A DNA stretch of 64,000 nucleotides, from contig CM068372.1 in NCBI GenBank assembly GCA_034769895.1, positions 371,895,258 to 371,959,257 of the forward strand. Reading direction: 5' to 3'. Source of the stretch: Magicicada septendecula. Taxonomy: Eukaryota; Arthropoda; Insecta; Hemiptera; Cicadidae. Of this stretch, positions 45,485 to 57,064 are shown in pieces. The notes under the pieces are model-generated. The model ran no database searches and was not told the origin of the DNA. It worked only from the letters and a program-made list of their open reading frames with translations. Each line of letters opens with the position of its first letter. Within the stretch, counting starts at the first letter, position 1. The position numbers and the translations under genes were made by a program.

Positions 45485-47971
45485 TGTATTGTTCCCACGT
45501 CTTGCGGGTTTCTCGTTCTTTCAGCCCCAACGTTGCCGGCGTCAATTTGTATTGCGACCTGTGTGTACGGTTTAAGCCACACTGTTGAGTTCGTCAATTT
45601 ATAATATTTCTCTCGTATGTACCTCTCTTTGATTATTTTTAATATTTCAATTTCTTATATATCTGGGTTTACTAGATATAGTAATATCGTTAATTATGAC
45701 TATCTTATCTCTCTATTTAATCTAAAAGTGTTAGTGAGAATGTAACTTATGTATGTAGGGTGTTATTCAAAAATTCCGCTCAGCCCTAGTCTGCCTTGTA
45801 GAGAATTATAGAAAATTCGTGTGTAATTCTCTTCTCTTTGGTATCGGAGAATTCCGCAACAAGCGCTGCAGTTCCAAAACAAACGGAATTTAGAGGTTAA
45901 CCCACCGCGTACGGTGCTTAGTTATTATACATTCGGTATGTTTAATTCTTATTCCCACTTCATTAAATAATACCCAAATAATAAGATCCTGAAATTATAC
46001 AAGGTTTCTTTATTAGTTCAATTTTTTTTTAACATTCAATAAGATTGGTTTTACTTGATATACGAAAGGCTATACGTTGAGTTAATCGATTATTGTTCGG
46101 TCCAATATTTTATTTTAAATTCAGTTATATTTTTTTTTATAATTAATTTAGATTCAGGGTGTGAAGGTTCTTTCAACTATTGGGAAGATTAAAAATTCAT
46201 AGATAAGAATGCAAGATATTACAAAATTAAAGTGTTGTTGTGTTTAATATTATTTATACAATTGAAAATTACCATACGAAGTACTAAGCGACTCTGGAAG
46301 GCGGTTGCTTTTAACCTCGTGAGTTGACGACCCGTATCAATCAGAGATGATATGATTTTCTTTATTCTTGTCTTCAAGTGGTAATAAAGTGGAATCCTTG
46401 GTCCTGGTTGATTTAGAAATACCGCTTCCTTTGTTCACCAACGGCCAAACTAGTGATTATGTTCTTCGGCAAACTCTGGATCCAAATACGTTTTCTATCG
46501 TATGATGTAAACTGCGATGTCCAATGTGATTTAATGGTTATTATTTTTCGTTTGGTTTGTAGGATTAATTCTTTACACAGGTAGTTCTTTATATGGTATT
46601 ATTATTTCATTAAATTATCATTTGTTCTTGATCTGATATTGGGCAATCCAAGTCATTCCTTTTCGGAATTCAATTACTTATTATCGTTTGTATGATACCA
46701 TTATACAATTTGGTTAATGTTTGCTGGCCTAATTATGACAATTAGTTATTCATATATGGTGACTGTTACTGGATTTAAATAATTTAGATTAAATTAGTTT
46801 TATTAACCATTTCTCTTGGTTTAATCTCATCACGTTCAGATCATAAATTGCAATAATCAAAATCAACAAATTATATTAATTTTTGTTGTCCCTAGCAACA
46901 AATTTTTTTATTCTTTTTCAATGTTTTGTTATATAGTGATAATTTCATATATTATTCTTCCACTCATCAAAATAATTCCTTATTAAACTTCCATTATATC
47001 AAAATATAATCTTATTTATAGCCTGTTTACTAATTTCTATATATGTTCTGCTGGTTTTTCAATCTTAGTCTGTTTCTTTTCATAATTATTATTTTTCCGA
47101 TATCAAACGTTATCAATCGATATCATTGCACTATGGCATTATCATAATTTGGTTATATTGAGTTTGTTTATTATTTATTATTAATTATCATAGGTTTTTT
47201 CTAACTCCTTGAACTATATTCATTAATTATTATTAACTTCTTTCCCTAACCTTTCTATTCTGAGTTGTTATTGTGTTATTGGCTGTTAGGCCTTTTATTA
47301 TATTTGGATCTACTTTTGAATATAACTTGTTAACAACTATAGCCTTTTTATATAAGTTTACAAACATAATCAACACTTAACTATGTACATGTACACAAAT
47401 AATTATTCTTATTATATCTAACAACAACTTTATCTTGACCTATGGATCACACATAAGAAAAATTGAAATTAATTAATACTAATTAACTGATTTCCCTCAC
47501 ATTTCTACAACAGTAAACAAATAATACATATTGCTTCATTATTTGATATTACATCAACAAGTAAGCTTCATAAGCTAACACAAACTTTAACATAATATTT
47601 ATAGTAACAACATAACATTATACAATTCAGAATCATTATTTTCGATTAACTAGTAATGTATATTATTGACTCATTTTTATCTATTTTCACCGTCATTTAC
47701 TTTAACATATTCGATATTAGTTTCTTTCTTATAATTCTTATCAGTATTTTTGATTTATTTACTTCTCACTGAACATTGATTTCTTACTATTGTCTATATT
47801 ACATGTTTATTTTTTATTGCTATTACTACCTTGCATCCTTATTCATTTTTATACAGTGATAAATATATTTATTTGACCCTTGTATTAGTATGGGATTTAA
47901 ATATTTATTTCCCTATTATATTTCTAATATTTTTATTTATGTAACGTTGAGGACCGCATTTCTGTTGCGTT

Positions 47972-47974
<3 letters not shown>
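45485..47974 (-). repeat. LTR, right copy (5' LTR of the element)
   Basis: 2,490 bp, TGTATTGTTCCC to GCGTTACA on the plus strand. Nearly identical to the left copy. Confidence 0.95.

Positions 47975-48010
<36 letters not shown>
47975..48010. repeat. (AT)n between two LTRs
   Basis: About 36 bases of AT alternation separate the full element from the solo LTR. Confidence 0.95.
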
Positions 48011-48013
<3 letters not shown>

Positions 48014-49989
48014 AACGTCTCGCGGGTGTAGTGGAAAGTATCGTTTATTTGTTAATCTTTCCTAATTAAACCCCACGTTAGTACGTCATTTTGTAACGTA
48101 CTCGTCTTTACTGACTGTTACTTATACTTATTGTTTATTTTTTCGAATGTTTCAAAAGCGGTTATATCTATGTTTACCGAAATAAAACTGAAATCGAGTG
48201 TGTGTGTGATTTGGGAGAGTTCAATGAAGTTGTTTGACCGTAGTTAGAAGAGATAGGACCAAGGATATTATCCCCGGAGTATACAATTACTTAATTTAAA
48301 TATTCGCCGCTCATGAGACCAGCTGATTTTGACGTCTGCCTCCAAATTTTAGGTTAAATAAACACCAATTGTCGGTGATACTTTCCCGGCGGTTCGTCCT
48401 CTTCTTGGTTTCCTGAAACTCTGTAACAACTACCCTCTACAAGAAATAATACACATTTTATTATTTATAACAAAATATTCAGGGTATTTATTTATTGTAT
48501 ACACCGATTTTTCTCTTCTCCCAATACAAAAAAATGTTATAATCGATTTTTTCGGTCAACACCACATTGGTTCGATCTAATTAGGTAAACATTGGAATTA
48601 TAACAAATTATTTTCTTATCCTTGATTAAACATTAAACAATAAAGAATTCATTTATTAATTTCCCCAGGGTTAAGGGTAAGTTCTTTGTGTTATGAGACG
48701 GTCAGAAATGAATAATAAAATACTACGCTTTACAGAAAAAAAAAAATTATATTTGTTTTTTCCGTAGTATGTAGTTCCGGATTTATCCGCTAGAGTACAG
48801 GTTATGTCTTTATTATAAACACGAAATCAGTTACTGAATACTGAAACTGCACAAAGATTCTTTATGAGGATTTCTTGGTTAACAATTATTAATAAAGTTT
48901 GTTTTACCTCTTTTCTTGAAGTGTTTACTTGGATGGTGCTGTTTCTAGTGTTGGAGTTATAGTTGTTTTGTAATTTAGTTAAATTTTTCTAAGATACAAT
49001 CTCACCAAAATCTCGAAGTGCCGTCAAACTAGGCCTGACCTGGTAGCTAGGTTATTTCAAATTTTCATCGAATAAAGGACGTTAAAGTTGATACTTGAAG
49101 GAGTTCTAACATAAGGTGGATACTACTCGTTAATTTTTATTAAATTTAGCACTATTTCCAAAAGTTTTCATAAGGTTTTTTCAAATTTTAGATGGCGTTA
49201 CACTTTTTTCCAAACGAACGTTTTCCAATCGTTTTAACAATTAAATTATCTTGTTAGTTGGTTACTGTTAGTAACCAAGAATTTTTATATCATTTTTTAA
49301 TGGTGCATCTATATACTTTTGAGTATATAGGCATTTTTAATTATTATAAATTTATTTCTTATTTATATAAAAATAATCCTTTTTCACTTTTGTTTATTAT
49401 TCAATTTAATTTATATAAGGTTTTTCCTTCTATTTCCTCTTAACTTTATACATAGGTCTTTAATATTTTTATTTCCTTTAATAGTATTTACTTATTATTT
49501 ATTATTTGCTTATAATATCCTTACACTAAACTATTTTCTTCTGCCATTTTACTCATACAGTATTATTTTATTTTATTATTATATTATATCTAACTATTTT
49601 ATATTTAACCCTGGGTTATCTTATATTCAAACACAACTATTATATTAAATATAAAATTAGACCTAGGTACAAAATCTTGGTGGCCTACACAATACAAATT
49701 ACACAAAATTCAAACAAAATACATAATTGGTCAGTAGCAATAAGTCTACTGTTACATTAATTGTTTCTCCATCTACAGCCTAAGTCTGTGAGATGCTCCT
49801 TTTAAAAACCACTTACTTTATCACTGTGTACACTACATCTCACTTTGTACCCTTCATATCACTTAATTATAGTTTATAGTGTTTTGGTAATACAAAGTCA
49901 TCTATAGCTATGTATATTATACCCATTTCTGACCTTTATAGTGGGGTGATTACGTTATCATTTTTGGGACTGGGTTATGTAACGTTACA
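48011..49989 (-). mobile_element. solo LTR of a related family
   Basis: 1,979 bp bounded by TGTAACGT and ACGTTACA, a perfect 8-base terminal inverted repeat with TG...CA ends, and flanked on both sides by ATAT. Its start (AACGTCTCGCGGGTGTAGTG) resembles that of the neighbouring LTR (CACGTCTTGCGGGTTTCTCG). No internal region or second copy is present, so it is a solo LTR left by recombination. On the minus strand a TATAAAG box stands near its 5' end (plus position about 49,940). Confidence 0.8.
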
Positions 49990-49997
49990 ATATATAT

Positions 49998-51410
49998 AAC
50001 GGATCTTTACAGCTGTCGCCGTTTCTCCGTCCCCAACTTCCATTGTAACCTGTCGTAGCATGTAAGTCCTTCTAAATTTCTCGCAACCATTGCTTCCGCT
50101 ACGTCATCTCGCCAACTCCACCGTGGACGTCCTCTTTTCCTCCTCACCGGTGGTATCCATTCCAGTATTTTGCGGGGCCATCTGTCATCTTCCATTCTCT
50201 TCACATGCCCAAGTGACCAAGTCAATTTTTCTTCTTTCTATTTCATTTATTATTGTCCTGTCTATATTCATCTCGGCTACAATAGTCTCATTTCTAACCC
50301 TGTCTAATTTTGATCTTCTACAACTCCTCCTGAAGAAGTCCATTTCCGCTGCCATCAGTTTTTTTCTTATTTTTGAAACGTTCCAAACGTCTGTTCCATA
50401 AAGGATTACACTTTGCACCATGCTATTATATATATGTTTCTTTGTATTTTTTGTTATACTTCTTTCCCATAGAAGAGAATTCAGCTTTCTTATAACGGTT
50501 CGCCCCTTGTTAACACGTTCTTGAATTTCATCTTTACTGCTTCCCTGTTTGTTGAAAATAACGCCTAAGTATTTACTTTTTTCAACACCTTTTATCCTGT
50601 CCACATCCAATTTTAAGTCCTTAACTTCTTCGTTGCCCACTATCAGATACTCACATTTTGCCATGTTTATCGTCAAACCAGCTGCGTCATATTCTTCTTT
50701 TAACTTTCTGACTATATACTCGAGGTCTTCGTCATCCTCCGCTACCACAATCTGGTCATCGGCAAAATATAGAGTGAACAGATTGTCATCTCCTACTCTC
50801 AGCCCCATGCTTTTACACTTCTTTGTCCATCCTACTAGAGATCTGTCTAAGTATATTTTAAAGAGGGTAGGGGACAAGTAGCATCCTTGTCTTACGCGTT
50901 TTGTAGTTTCGAATGAGAGAGTGAGTTTGTTTCCCAGTTTGACCCTGGTGATATTTTGTTGATAGTATCTTCTAGTGGCTGCAATCAAATTTGCATTTAT
51001 GTTCAAATCTTCCATTCCTTCCATAACTGTGAGATTGGGACGCTATCGTATCCCTTTTCTAAATCTATTAAAGCTACATGCGTTTCTCTATTATGCTGTA
51101 CTCTCTTTTCAACTGCAATTTTGATTGTAAAGATGTTGTCTACCGTGGATCGCCTCTCTCTAAAACCTGATTGTTCTTCGGGCTGCTTGGTCTTGATGTC
51201 TTCTTCAATTAAGTTTTTCAAAATCCTTGAATATATTCTCCCGATGGTCGGGATCACAGCAATTCCTCTGTAATTTCTAGGGTCCAACTTTGAACCCTTC
51301 TTATGGACTGGTGAGATATACGATGTTCGCCACTCCACTGGCACTTCTTCTCCATTTAGGCATCTTTCGAATAGTTTTCTGAGCATTTCAAACTGCTTGG
51401 GGGACCCATA
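49998..51410 (-). pseudogene. non-LTR RT, most of the catalytic domain (N)
   Basis: Three frames: 51,386-51,003 (fingers: VEWRTSYISPVHKKGSKLDP, NYRGIAVIPTIGRIYSRIL, EEQSGFRERRSTVDNIF, HVALIDLEKGYDSVP), 51,024-50,185 (palm and thumb: TKRVRQGCYLSPTLFKIYLD, the FADDQIVVAED catalytic box, LILYG-like VILYGTDVW) and 50,225-50,007 (tail: GHVKRMEDDRWPRKILEW, RKRGRPRWSWRDDV). The Asp pair of FADD is intact. Frameshifts near 51,010 and 50,205 kill it. It is 5'-truncated at about 51,410. The 3' end runs into CCGTTATATATAT, likely the element's AT tail. Confidence 0.9.
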
Positions 51411-51414
51411 TGAA

Positions 51415-52325
51415 TATTATTTTTAAAAAGACTAAAATTTCACTAATATAAGTAAACCACAGTTTTTAAAAGTTTTACTTTTTGATAAAAACATTTTTTA
51501 GATAATCTCGCGAAATCCTTTGCAACAGGCTGTTTCACCCGTGAAGACTGTAGACTTACCTTTGAAATATTAAATGCTGAACTATTAAGACAAGTTCTGT
51601 GCTGTGTGATAAGAGTTAACATTCTAAATAAAAATAAATAATTATTTTATTTTTGTATTAGTTTTATCGCTCACTTAAAATCCATCGTAATAATAAAATT
51701 GTACTGATTTGTATAATAGAGGAAATAGGCCTACACTTCTGCGAATCTGTTATTAATTAATAAATTTTGTAATTTTATTACGTTGTCCTTAATTTATTTT
51801 AAATGGACATGCAGAAAATTTCACAGACGTATTCTAATATGAAGTGACTTTTTAAATAAATCATTGTCAGATACTGAAATAAAAGATGAAAACAAAATCT
51901 CAAGGAGACGAATGTTACGGAACTCTTTAAACTGTGTTAAAATGGGATTATACATTTCACTGTTATAAAAGGAGGCCTCTGGGAATGAACTCTCTACGGC
52001 CGCAAACTATCCAAATCTACCACTGCTTTGGATATAAGATGACATGACTGATATACTGGAAGGGGCCTGCGACGTTCGTGCATCCAGTATCTCGACCGCC
52101 AATAGACTCTGTTTTCCCTATTATTTTCTAATACGTTTTTGCTCTTTGTGTCTTCCTCTACAGCTTACTTTCAAATTCTACAAGTTTTACCTCTTTTCAC
52201 CGATGAACCAGATGATTTTCCACTATTCGTTTAAGTAATGTATCGCCATTCATCTCCCGTCCATGGTTTGGGAGAGAGAGAGACGTGCATTACACCTGAC
52301 ACCACTGTAGTCCAATGGTTTTCCC
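51415..52325. other. intergenic
   Basis: GATATACTGGA near 52,050 and TCCAGTATCTC near 52,083 form a small inverted repeat. No gene recognised. Confidence 0.35.
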
Positions 52326-52500
52326 TAAGTGAATCCTTAATTTAGTAGTGACTGTTGATCAATAAATTTTAACCATGGAAGGCTTAGCGAGGATCGGCCA
52401 ATAAGTTTAAATAAGTGTAACACAAATTTTATATTATTTGTGCCGACGTTTCGACAATATTTATTGTCATCATCAGGACCTGCCTGTGTACGGATAAAAG
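52325..52500 (-). repeat. dispersed repeat carrying a hammerhead-like motif (copy B)
   Basis: Reverse-complement relative of 780-970. It lies next to the TG microsatellite at 52,553. Confidence 0.7.
52436..52484 (-). ncRNA. candidate minimal hammerhead ribozyme 2
   Basis: Minus strand: CTGATGA (52,470-52,476), extra T (52,469), GACAAT/ATTGTC stem II (52,463-52,468 with 52,453-52,458), GAA, ACGT (52,446-52,449) and C at 52,445 as the cleavage-site base. The core is identical to motif 1. Stem I GTC pairs with GGC downstream, a changed pair that keeps a 3-base helix with one wobble. Confidence 0.62.
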
Positions 52501-52546
52501 AAAAGCTATCAGACACAACAAGATCAATTGATTGAGTAAAATTGAG

Positions 52547-52673
<127 letters not shown>

Positions 52674-52674
52674 G

Positions 52675-55125
52675 AGTTGAGACAGTTTGTTTTACATCAT
52701 CAAAATAATTACATTCGTTACATACTGTATTACTTATATACGTAGACGAAATTATAGTACTCCAGAACATAATTAATACAATACTGGAATTTAAGATATT
52801 GATAACGCAATAATCACTTAATTATATTTGTAAATAATTAAGCATCGATGATTATGTAAATTACGTTTCATTACGTAATTATGTAAATTTATTTTGAAAC
52901 AAAAAGCCATTGGAACTGAATACTAAAGGTATTTGTTAAAACAAAATAATAAAGGACAGAAAGTTTCGTTACTGACTTCCAAAGATTTTTTCAGAAATTA
53001 GGCTGTTCGCCATTACAGAGTGGGCAGTATTAACCATATTTATATCAGTTCAATTTATATTGCCTTTTGGTTACCGCATACCGAAGGAAAATTTGTTGAT
53101 ATGCGTTAGATGTCACACGTACTTGGAATATACAGGAGATTCACATATAATATCTTTAAAAAATTGAAAAAGATAATCGAACATGCAAATATTTGTTTCC
53201 AAGGCTACCTTGATGGAAAAAAGCATCTGACATTCAGGATACCAAAAACTACGTGATGAGGCTTGTAAATGAGAAGTATGATAGCCCAAAGGAAGCAACT
53301 CGCAGAAAAATGGGAAGACCTACAGTAAATGGTTGCAATCTTGAAGAAAAATTGGTTTAGTTTTATCTTATCGTGAAAGTTTTCTATAGACCGCAAAAAT
53401 TAATTGTGGATCCAACGTGTGTTTTATAATTTGTAGGCACACGAAGAGTGTTCAGGAAAATTATCTGGAAATCTATATTAGCGACTTCTGTCCTTAAAGG
53501 GTTAAAATTAATAACCTATTTATTAATTGCTGGGGTATTCGGAATTTCTATTCATAAATGTTAAGATAATAAGATAATATTCTTTTTATTTTAATTGTGT
53601 TTTAATTATTTAAGTTTTATGTTATTATTTGAATTAACATAATAATTTTAGTTAGCATAATTTTTAATTTTAATTATTTTTCCTGACAGCGTACGCTTAT
53701 TCTTAAACGGGGTCCGAATGTAGCAACATTCTCTCCATAGCTCATTTTTGTCACTTTTGTTGGTCAAAAACCAACAGAGAAACAGAGCCCAGGGATCCGC
53801 ATTTGCTACCGGGGTCCGCCTTCGACCACTTTCTTCTACTTATTCACTTAATTATTAATTACTTTAGTACTTACTAGTTTACTTGATCATTTATTTTTTC
53901 ATTTATTAATTTTTATGCATCGCGTACGACGTTGCATGATCTCAGTCAGTAGTAATTTACATTTTTGTTCTTTGGTTCGGTTTGGTTTTTGTAAACTTTA
54001 AACTGTAAACTTTACATTTTAACAGAAATGAAGTATAATAGCTCACAATGTCTTCTTGTTTCACTCCGTTCTACAGCCATTGAAATGTTATGTTTTAATC
54101 GTTCAAAACATTTATATGTCTTTATCGTGCTGTATATATACGATCCAACCTACCTCGTCCTCAGTTTTCCACAACCGTCCTCAAATCCCAAATAGTCAGT
54201 GATCCTCTTTCATGTCTTCCGCAGAACGTCACAAACCGGCCCGTTTAGTGTTGACGATGACTATTTCAGCCGTACTTATAATCGCTGACATGACGCTTAG
54301 ATCACTAATTTACACTATCAGAAATTTTTTAGCGGGACAGATGTCTAATAATTGCGGAGCGCTAAAATATTTCTGCTTGTAAGAGCTTTCACAAGTAGTA
54401 GTAATACTTCATATCCTTCATGTTGGTCATCCTGCACGTGTCATACATTACGATGTAAAATAGCATGCATTTCCATAAATAAATAAGTGTTCAATACATA
54501 TAAAATATTATAATAATGCTTTTTATACAACGCCGTTTTTGTTGAAATTATACTATACTCGTATTATTAATGAAATAACACATAAGCAATATCACTTCCG
54601 AGTTCGAGAGTCGGTGAATATGAATAACGTCTGCTCATAAAAATAATATCGTACACATTATCTTTGCATACGCAGGTTTTTCGAGAAGAATTACTTTATT
54701 ACAATACGAATAACCAAAATCTGACCTTATCGCCAGGTAACATACTTTTTATGTTAATATGAATAGAAATTATACACGTAAAGAAACCTACGTCTTCCGT
54801 TTTAAGCAACGATTTGCAGTGAAAAATATTTGGTGTGCCGCAAAAGAGCACTAACAACTAGAAAAGAATATGATGAGCCTGCAGTATCAAACGTTAAAAT
54901 AGTAAATAAAAAAAATCCCACTTTACGCTCGAGCGAGAGGACTGTAAATTATTATTTTGGATTATGCTACGCAAAATATATCTTTGGCTACAAAAAAAAA
55001 TGTAATGATACTTTCAACTATTCAGTTGTGCGAACATGCTTCATGTGATTCGTGTTTTTAAAATATAAGTACAAGAGCAGGCGCAGTCTCCCAGTAGAAT
55101 ACATAACTTGCGATTAAAACATACT
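52675..55125. other. intergenic
   Basis: Small hairpin TGTTGGTCAAAAACCAACA at about 53,759. A 56-codon plus-strand frame from ATG at 54,212 includes a hydrophobic stretch (LVLTMTISAVLIIA) but has no other support. Nothing else recognised. Confidence 0.35.
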
Positions 55126-55128
55126 TCT

Positions 55129-55258
55129 TTATGCCCTTATTCCGGGTGGCATTCTGAAAGGGAAATATATTTTGCTCTCTTTCTCTCACTTTTGCGAAAT
55201 AAAAAGAGAGCAATATATATGTCTCTTTCAGAATGTCACTCAGAATAAGCCCTATACC
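55129..55258. mobile_element. MITE-like imperfect inverted repeat
   Basis: About 55-base arms: 55,129-55,185 (GCCCTTATTC, GGCATTCTGAAAG, TTGCTCTCTTT) and 55,202-55,258 in inverted order (AAAGAGAGCAA, CTTTCAGAATGTCA, GAATAAGCCC). The arms are separated by about 16 bases. No coding capacity. Confidence 0.7.
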
Positions 55259-55435
55259 AGGGGCGGATTTACGAAGTTTTATACAAACTATCAAACCATC
55301 CAAAACTTTGGTTATGTAGTTGGTTACCAACCTACTAAAAATTCACTACGTGTAAATAGGGTCATTGTTTACCAAGTAAGATTCTCGGGGGGGGGGGGAA
55401 ATTGCCCCGTTGCCCCCTCTCTGGATCCGCCCATG
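55258..55435. mobile_element. short hAT-like MITE
   Basis: Begins CAGGGGCGGATTTACG and ends GGATCCGCCCATG, giving an imperfect terminal inverted repeat (CAxGGGCGGAT) like that of the hAT remnant at 6,225-6,723. A run of about 10 G lies inside. No clear 8 bp duplication. Confidence 0.55.
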
Positions 55436-55860
55436 GTTTACATACATAACCTTATAAAGTTGTGAATTAAGCATATTTTTTATTCTTTATAATAATGCTT
55501 TCATCATTATAATCTCCGTTTTACTTCCATTAATGAACAATTTTATTTGGTCCAAGGGTATCGTGACTTTATTGTTAAGCGATTACTTTCACAAATAACA
55601 ATTGTATAATATTAATCCTTTACACTTGTATAGTTATTGTTGCATAACAAACTAGATAACAAAATACACTGCGAAAAAATTGCAGACATTGTTCATTTCA
55701 TAATTCCAGTGCCAAAATAATTATTAAGGTATGTCACTTAGTTAATTGCACTCACATGGTGTATACAATTACCGTGGACCACACGTTAGGGAGAGTTAAA
55801 AACTGCAAACGTACGATGGTGTAATACAAGGAAAAAACGTTCATATTGTGTGTTGCATAC
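55436..55860 (-). other. probable 3' untranslated/flanking region of the hyaluronidase-like gene
   Basis: Follows the stop codon of the terminal exon on the minus strand. AATAAA on the minus strand occurs near 55,540-55,573 and could serve as a polyadenylation signal. No coding sequence. Confidence 0.3.
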
Positions 55861-56025
55861 TCAGACGTCAGTCACGCCAAGCACGAGCGGACCCAGGACG
55901 TTGTTTAAATAATTTCTAAACGCCAAACACTGTTCCGCAGTCTTCAGGTCGTTGCTGGACCCCCACAGCACCACACCCTCAGCACCGGCTTCCTTCGATT
56001 TTACAAGCGAATTCTTCGTGTCTTT
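55861..56025 (-). CDS. terminal exon of a hyaluronidase-like (GH56) gene
   Basis: On the minus strand a splice acceptor (GTGTGATTGCAG) precedes an open exon that codes 54 residues and ends in TGA at 55,861-55,863. It contains KEAGAEGVVLWGSSNDLKTA and EQCLAFRNYLNNVLGPLV. GH56 hyaluronidases end their TIM-barrel catalytic domain with a G-A/x-x-G-V-hydrophobic-W-G strand, a Ser/Asp/Asn turn, a Cys and a helix leading to Y-x-x-x-x-L-G-P; the match in order and spacing is good. Balanced codon use and absence of stops fit a real exon. Upstream exons are not seen, so they lie beyond a long intron or outside the window. Not an intact gene here. Confidence 0.72.
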   Translation of the reverse strand, partial: KDTKNSLVKSKEAGAEGVVLWGSSNDLKTAEQCLAFRNYLNNVLGPLVLGVTDV

Positions 56026-56710
56026 CTGCAATCACACCGCATTATTCTAACAAAATAGCTCGACAACAAATAAAAAGTATAGCCTACAAAGAAAATTAAA
56101 ACAAAACTGGGTGTGTCGTGGTACACACACCACAAGTGAGGACTTCAGTGTCGAGTGGCGAGTGAATTGATTCAACGTGTAAAAGGTTGCTCGATGTGTT
56201 TGAAGTAAGAATTGTGATTATTGTGATATGTGATTTTACTACAAAGAATTAAGATTCAAATAAGAGTGAACGGATAATTAAATGGGACGAGCATAGGTAG
56301 TGTCTATACGTAATTCATTGTAAAAATCGACGTTTACAGTGAACATAAATAGAATCATACCACACGTCGTTTTAGCCTACACACACACATACAAACAATA
56401 TGTAACAAATAATAACAATTGTTTGAATATAACAATATGATTTACAATTATAACAATACGATTTAATTGAAAAGTAGAATGTGATAATTATTATAGATTT
56501 ATATTATAATTGTATATTATATATTTATAATATTCATTATGATTAATTTACATAGAATAACAATTAAATTTTTACAAATTATAAAACAGCTAAATAACTA
56601 AATCGAATTCTGAAACACAGAAAACATCCAGTCAAATACAATATAAAAACCAGAATCGAACTCACGGATCAAGTACAAAACATAGAATTACTACGAACAA
56701 AAACTATGAA
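56026..56710 (-). other. intron or upstream sequence of the GH56-like gene
   Basis: Starts with the acceptor AG (56,026-56,027 on the minus strand). The polypyrimidine tract is weak. A GTTCGATTCTGG B-box-like string on the minus strand at about 56,650 may belong to a SINE. No further exon found. Confidence 0.3.
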
Positions 56711-56714
56711 TAAA

Positions 56715-57062
56715 ACAATTGGAAAGTTGTGTAAATTTATTAGTTCGTTATGTGTAAAGTTGCGTTCATTAACTAATAATGAACTATTTACAAGAAAAGG
56801 ATATCAAAAGTATTCATCTCCATCTCTCAGCATGTAAGTAGGCCTACATATTATTTTATCATAAATAAAATTACCTTTAATATTTACATTATTCTTGTAA
56901 TAGTATTTGAACATTTAAAATACGCTCACGTTATTTAAAATATTACGATTGCTTAAAGCACACCTGTCTGTGACAGTGGGGACATTTTGGTTAGCTATGT
57001 GGGAAAAAGAGTTTCGATTGACCTGGCAACTCTGCTATTTCGTAACGCGTTGAATTAGTTTA
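56715..57062 (+). repeat. dispersed repeat family X, copy 2
   Basis: Same-orientation relative of 14,880-15,175, ending in the same CTGGCAAC-CTGCTATTTCGTxAC block. It would lie within the intron of the GH56-like gene if that intron is long. Confidence 0.7.
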
Positions 57063-57064
57063 CT

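Larger units (their letters stand above)
39156..47974 (-). mobile_element. LTR retrotransposon, gag-only, 8.8 kb
   Basis: Two directly repeated 2.49 kb LTRs enclose 3.8 kb of internal DNA. Read on the minus strand, the order is 5' LTR (45,485-47,974), primer binding site, gag, a protease-like scrap, AT-rich filler with 93 bp tandem repeats, polypurine tract, 3' LTR (39,156-41,641). I count roughly 15 differences between the LTRs, so the insertion is recent. No reverse transcriptase, RNase H or integrase is seen, so it must have moved, if at all, with enzymes from a relative. Gag type and ends suggest a Ty3-like origin. Confidence 0.92.

Noticed and set aside
54212..54382. Small ORF with a hydrophobic segment
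   Set aside because: 56 codons, no homology I recognise, no exon signals; expected by chance in this much sequence.
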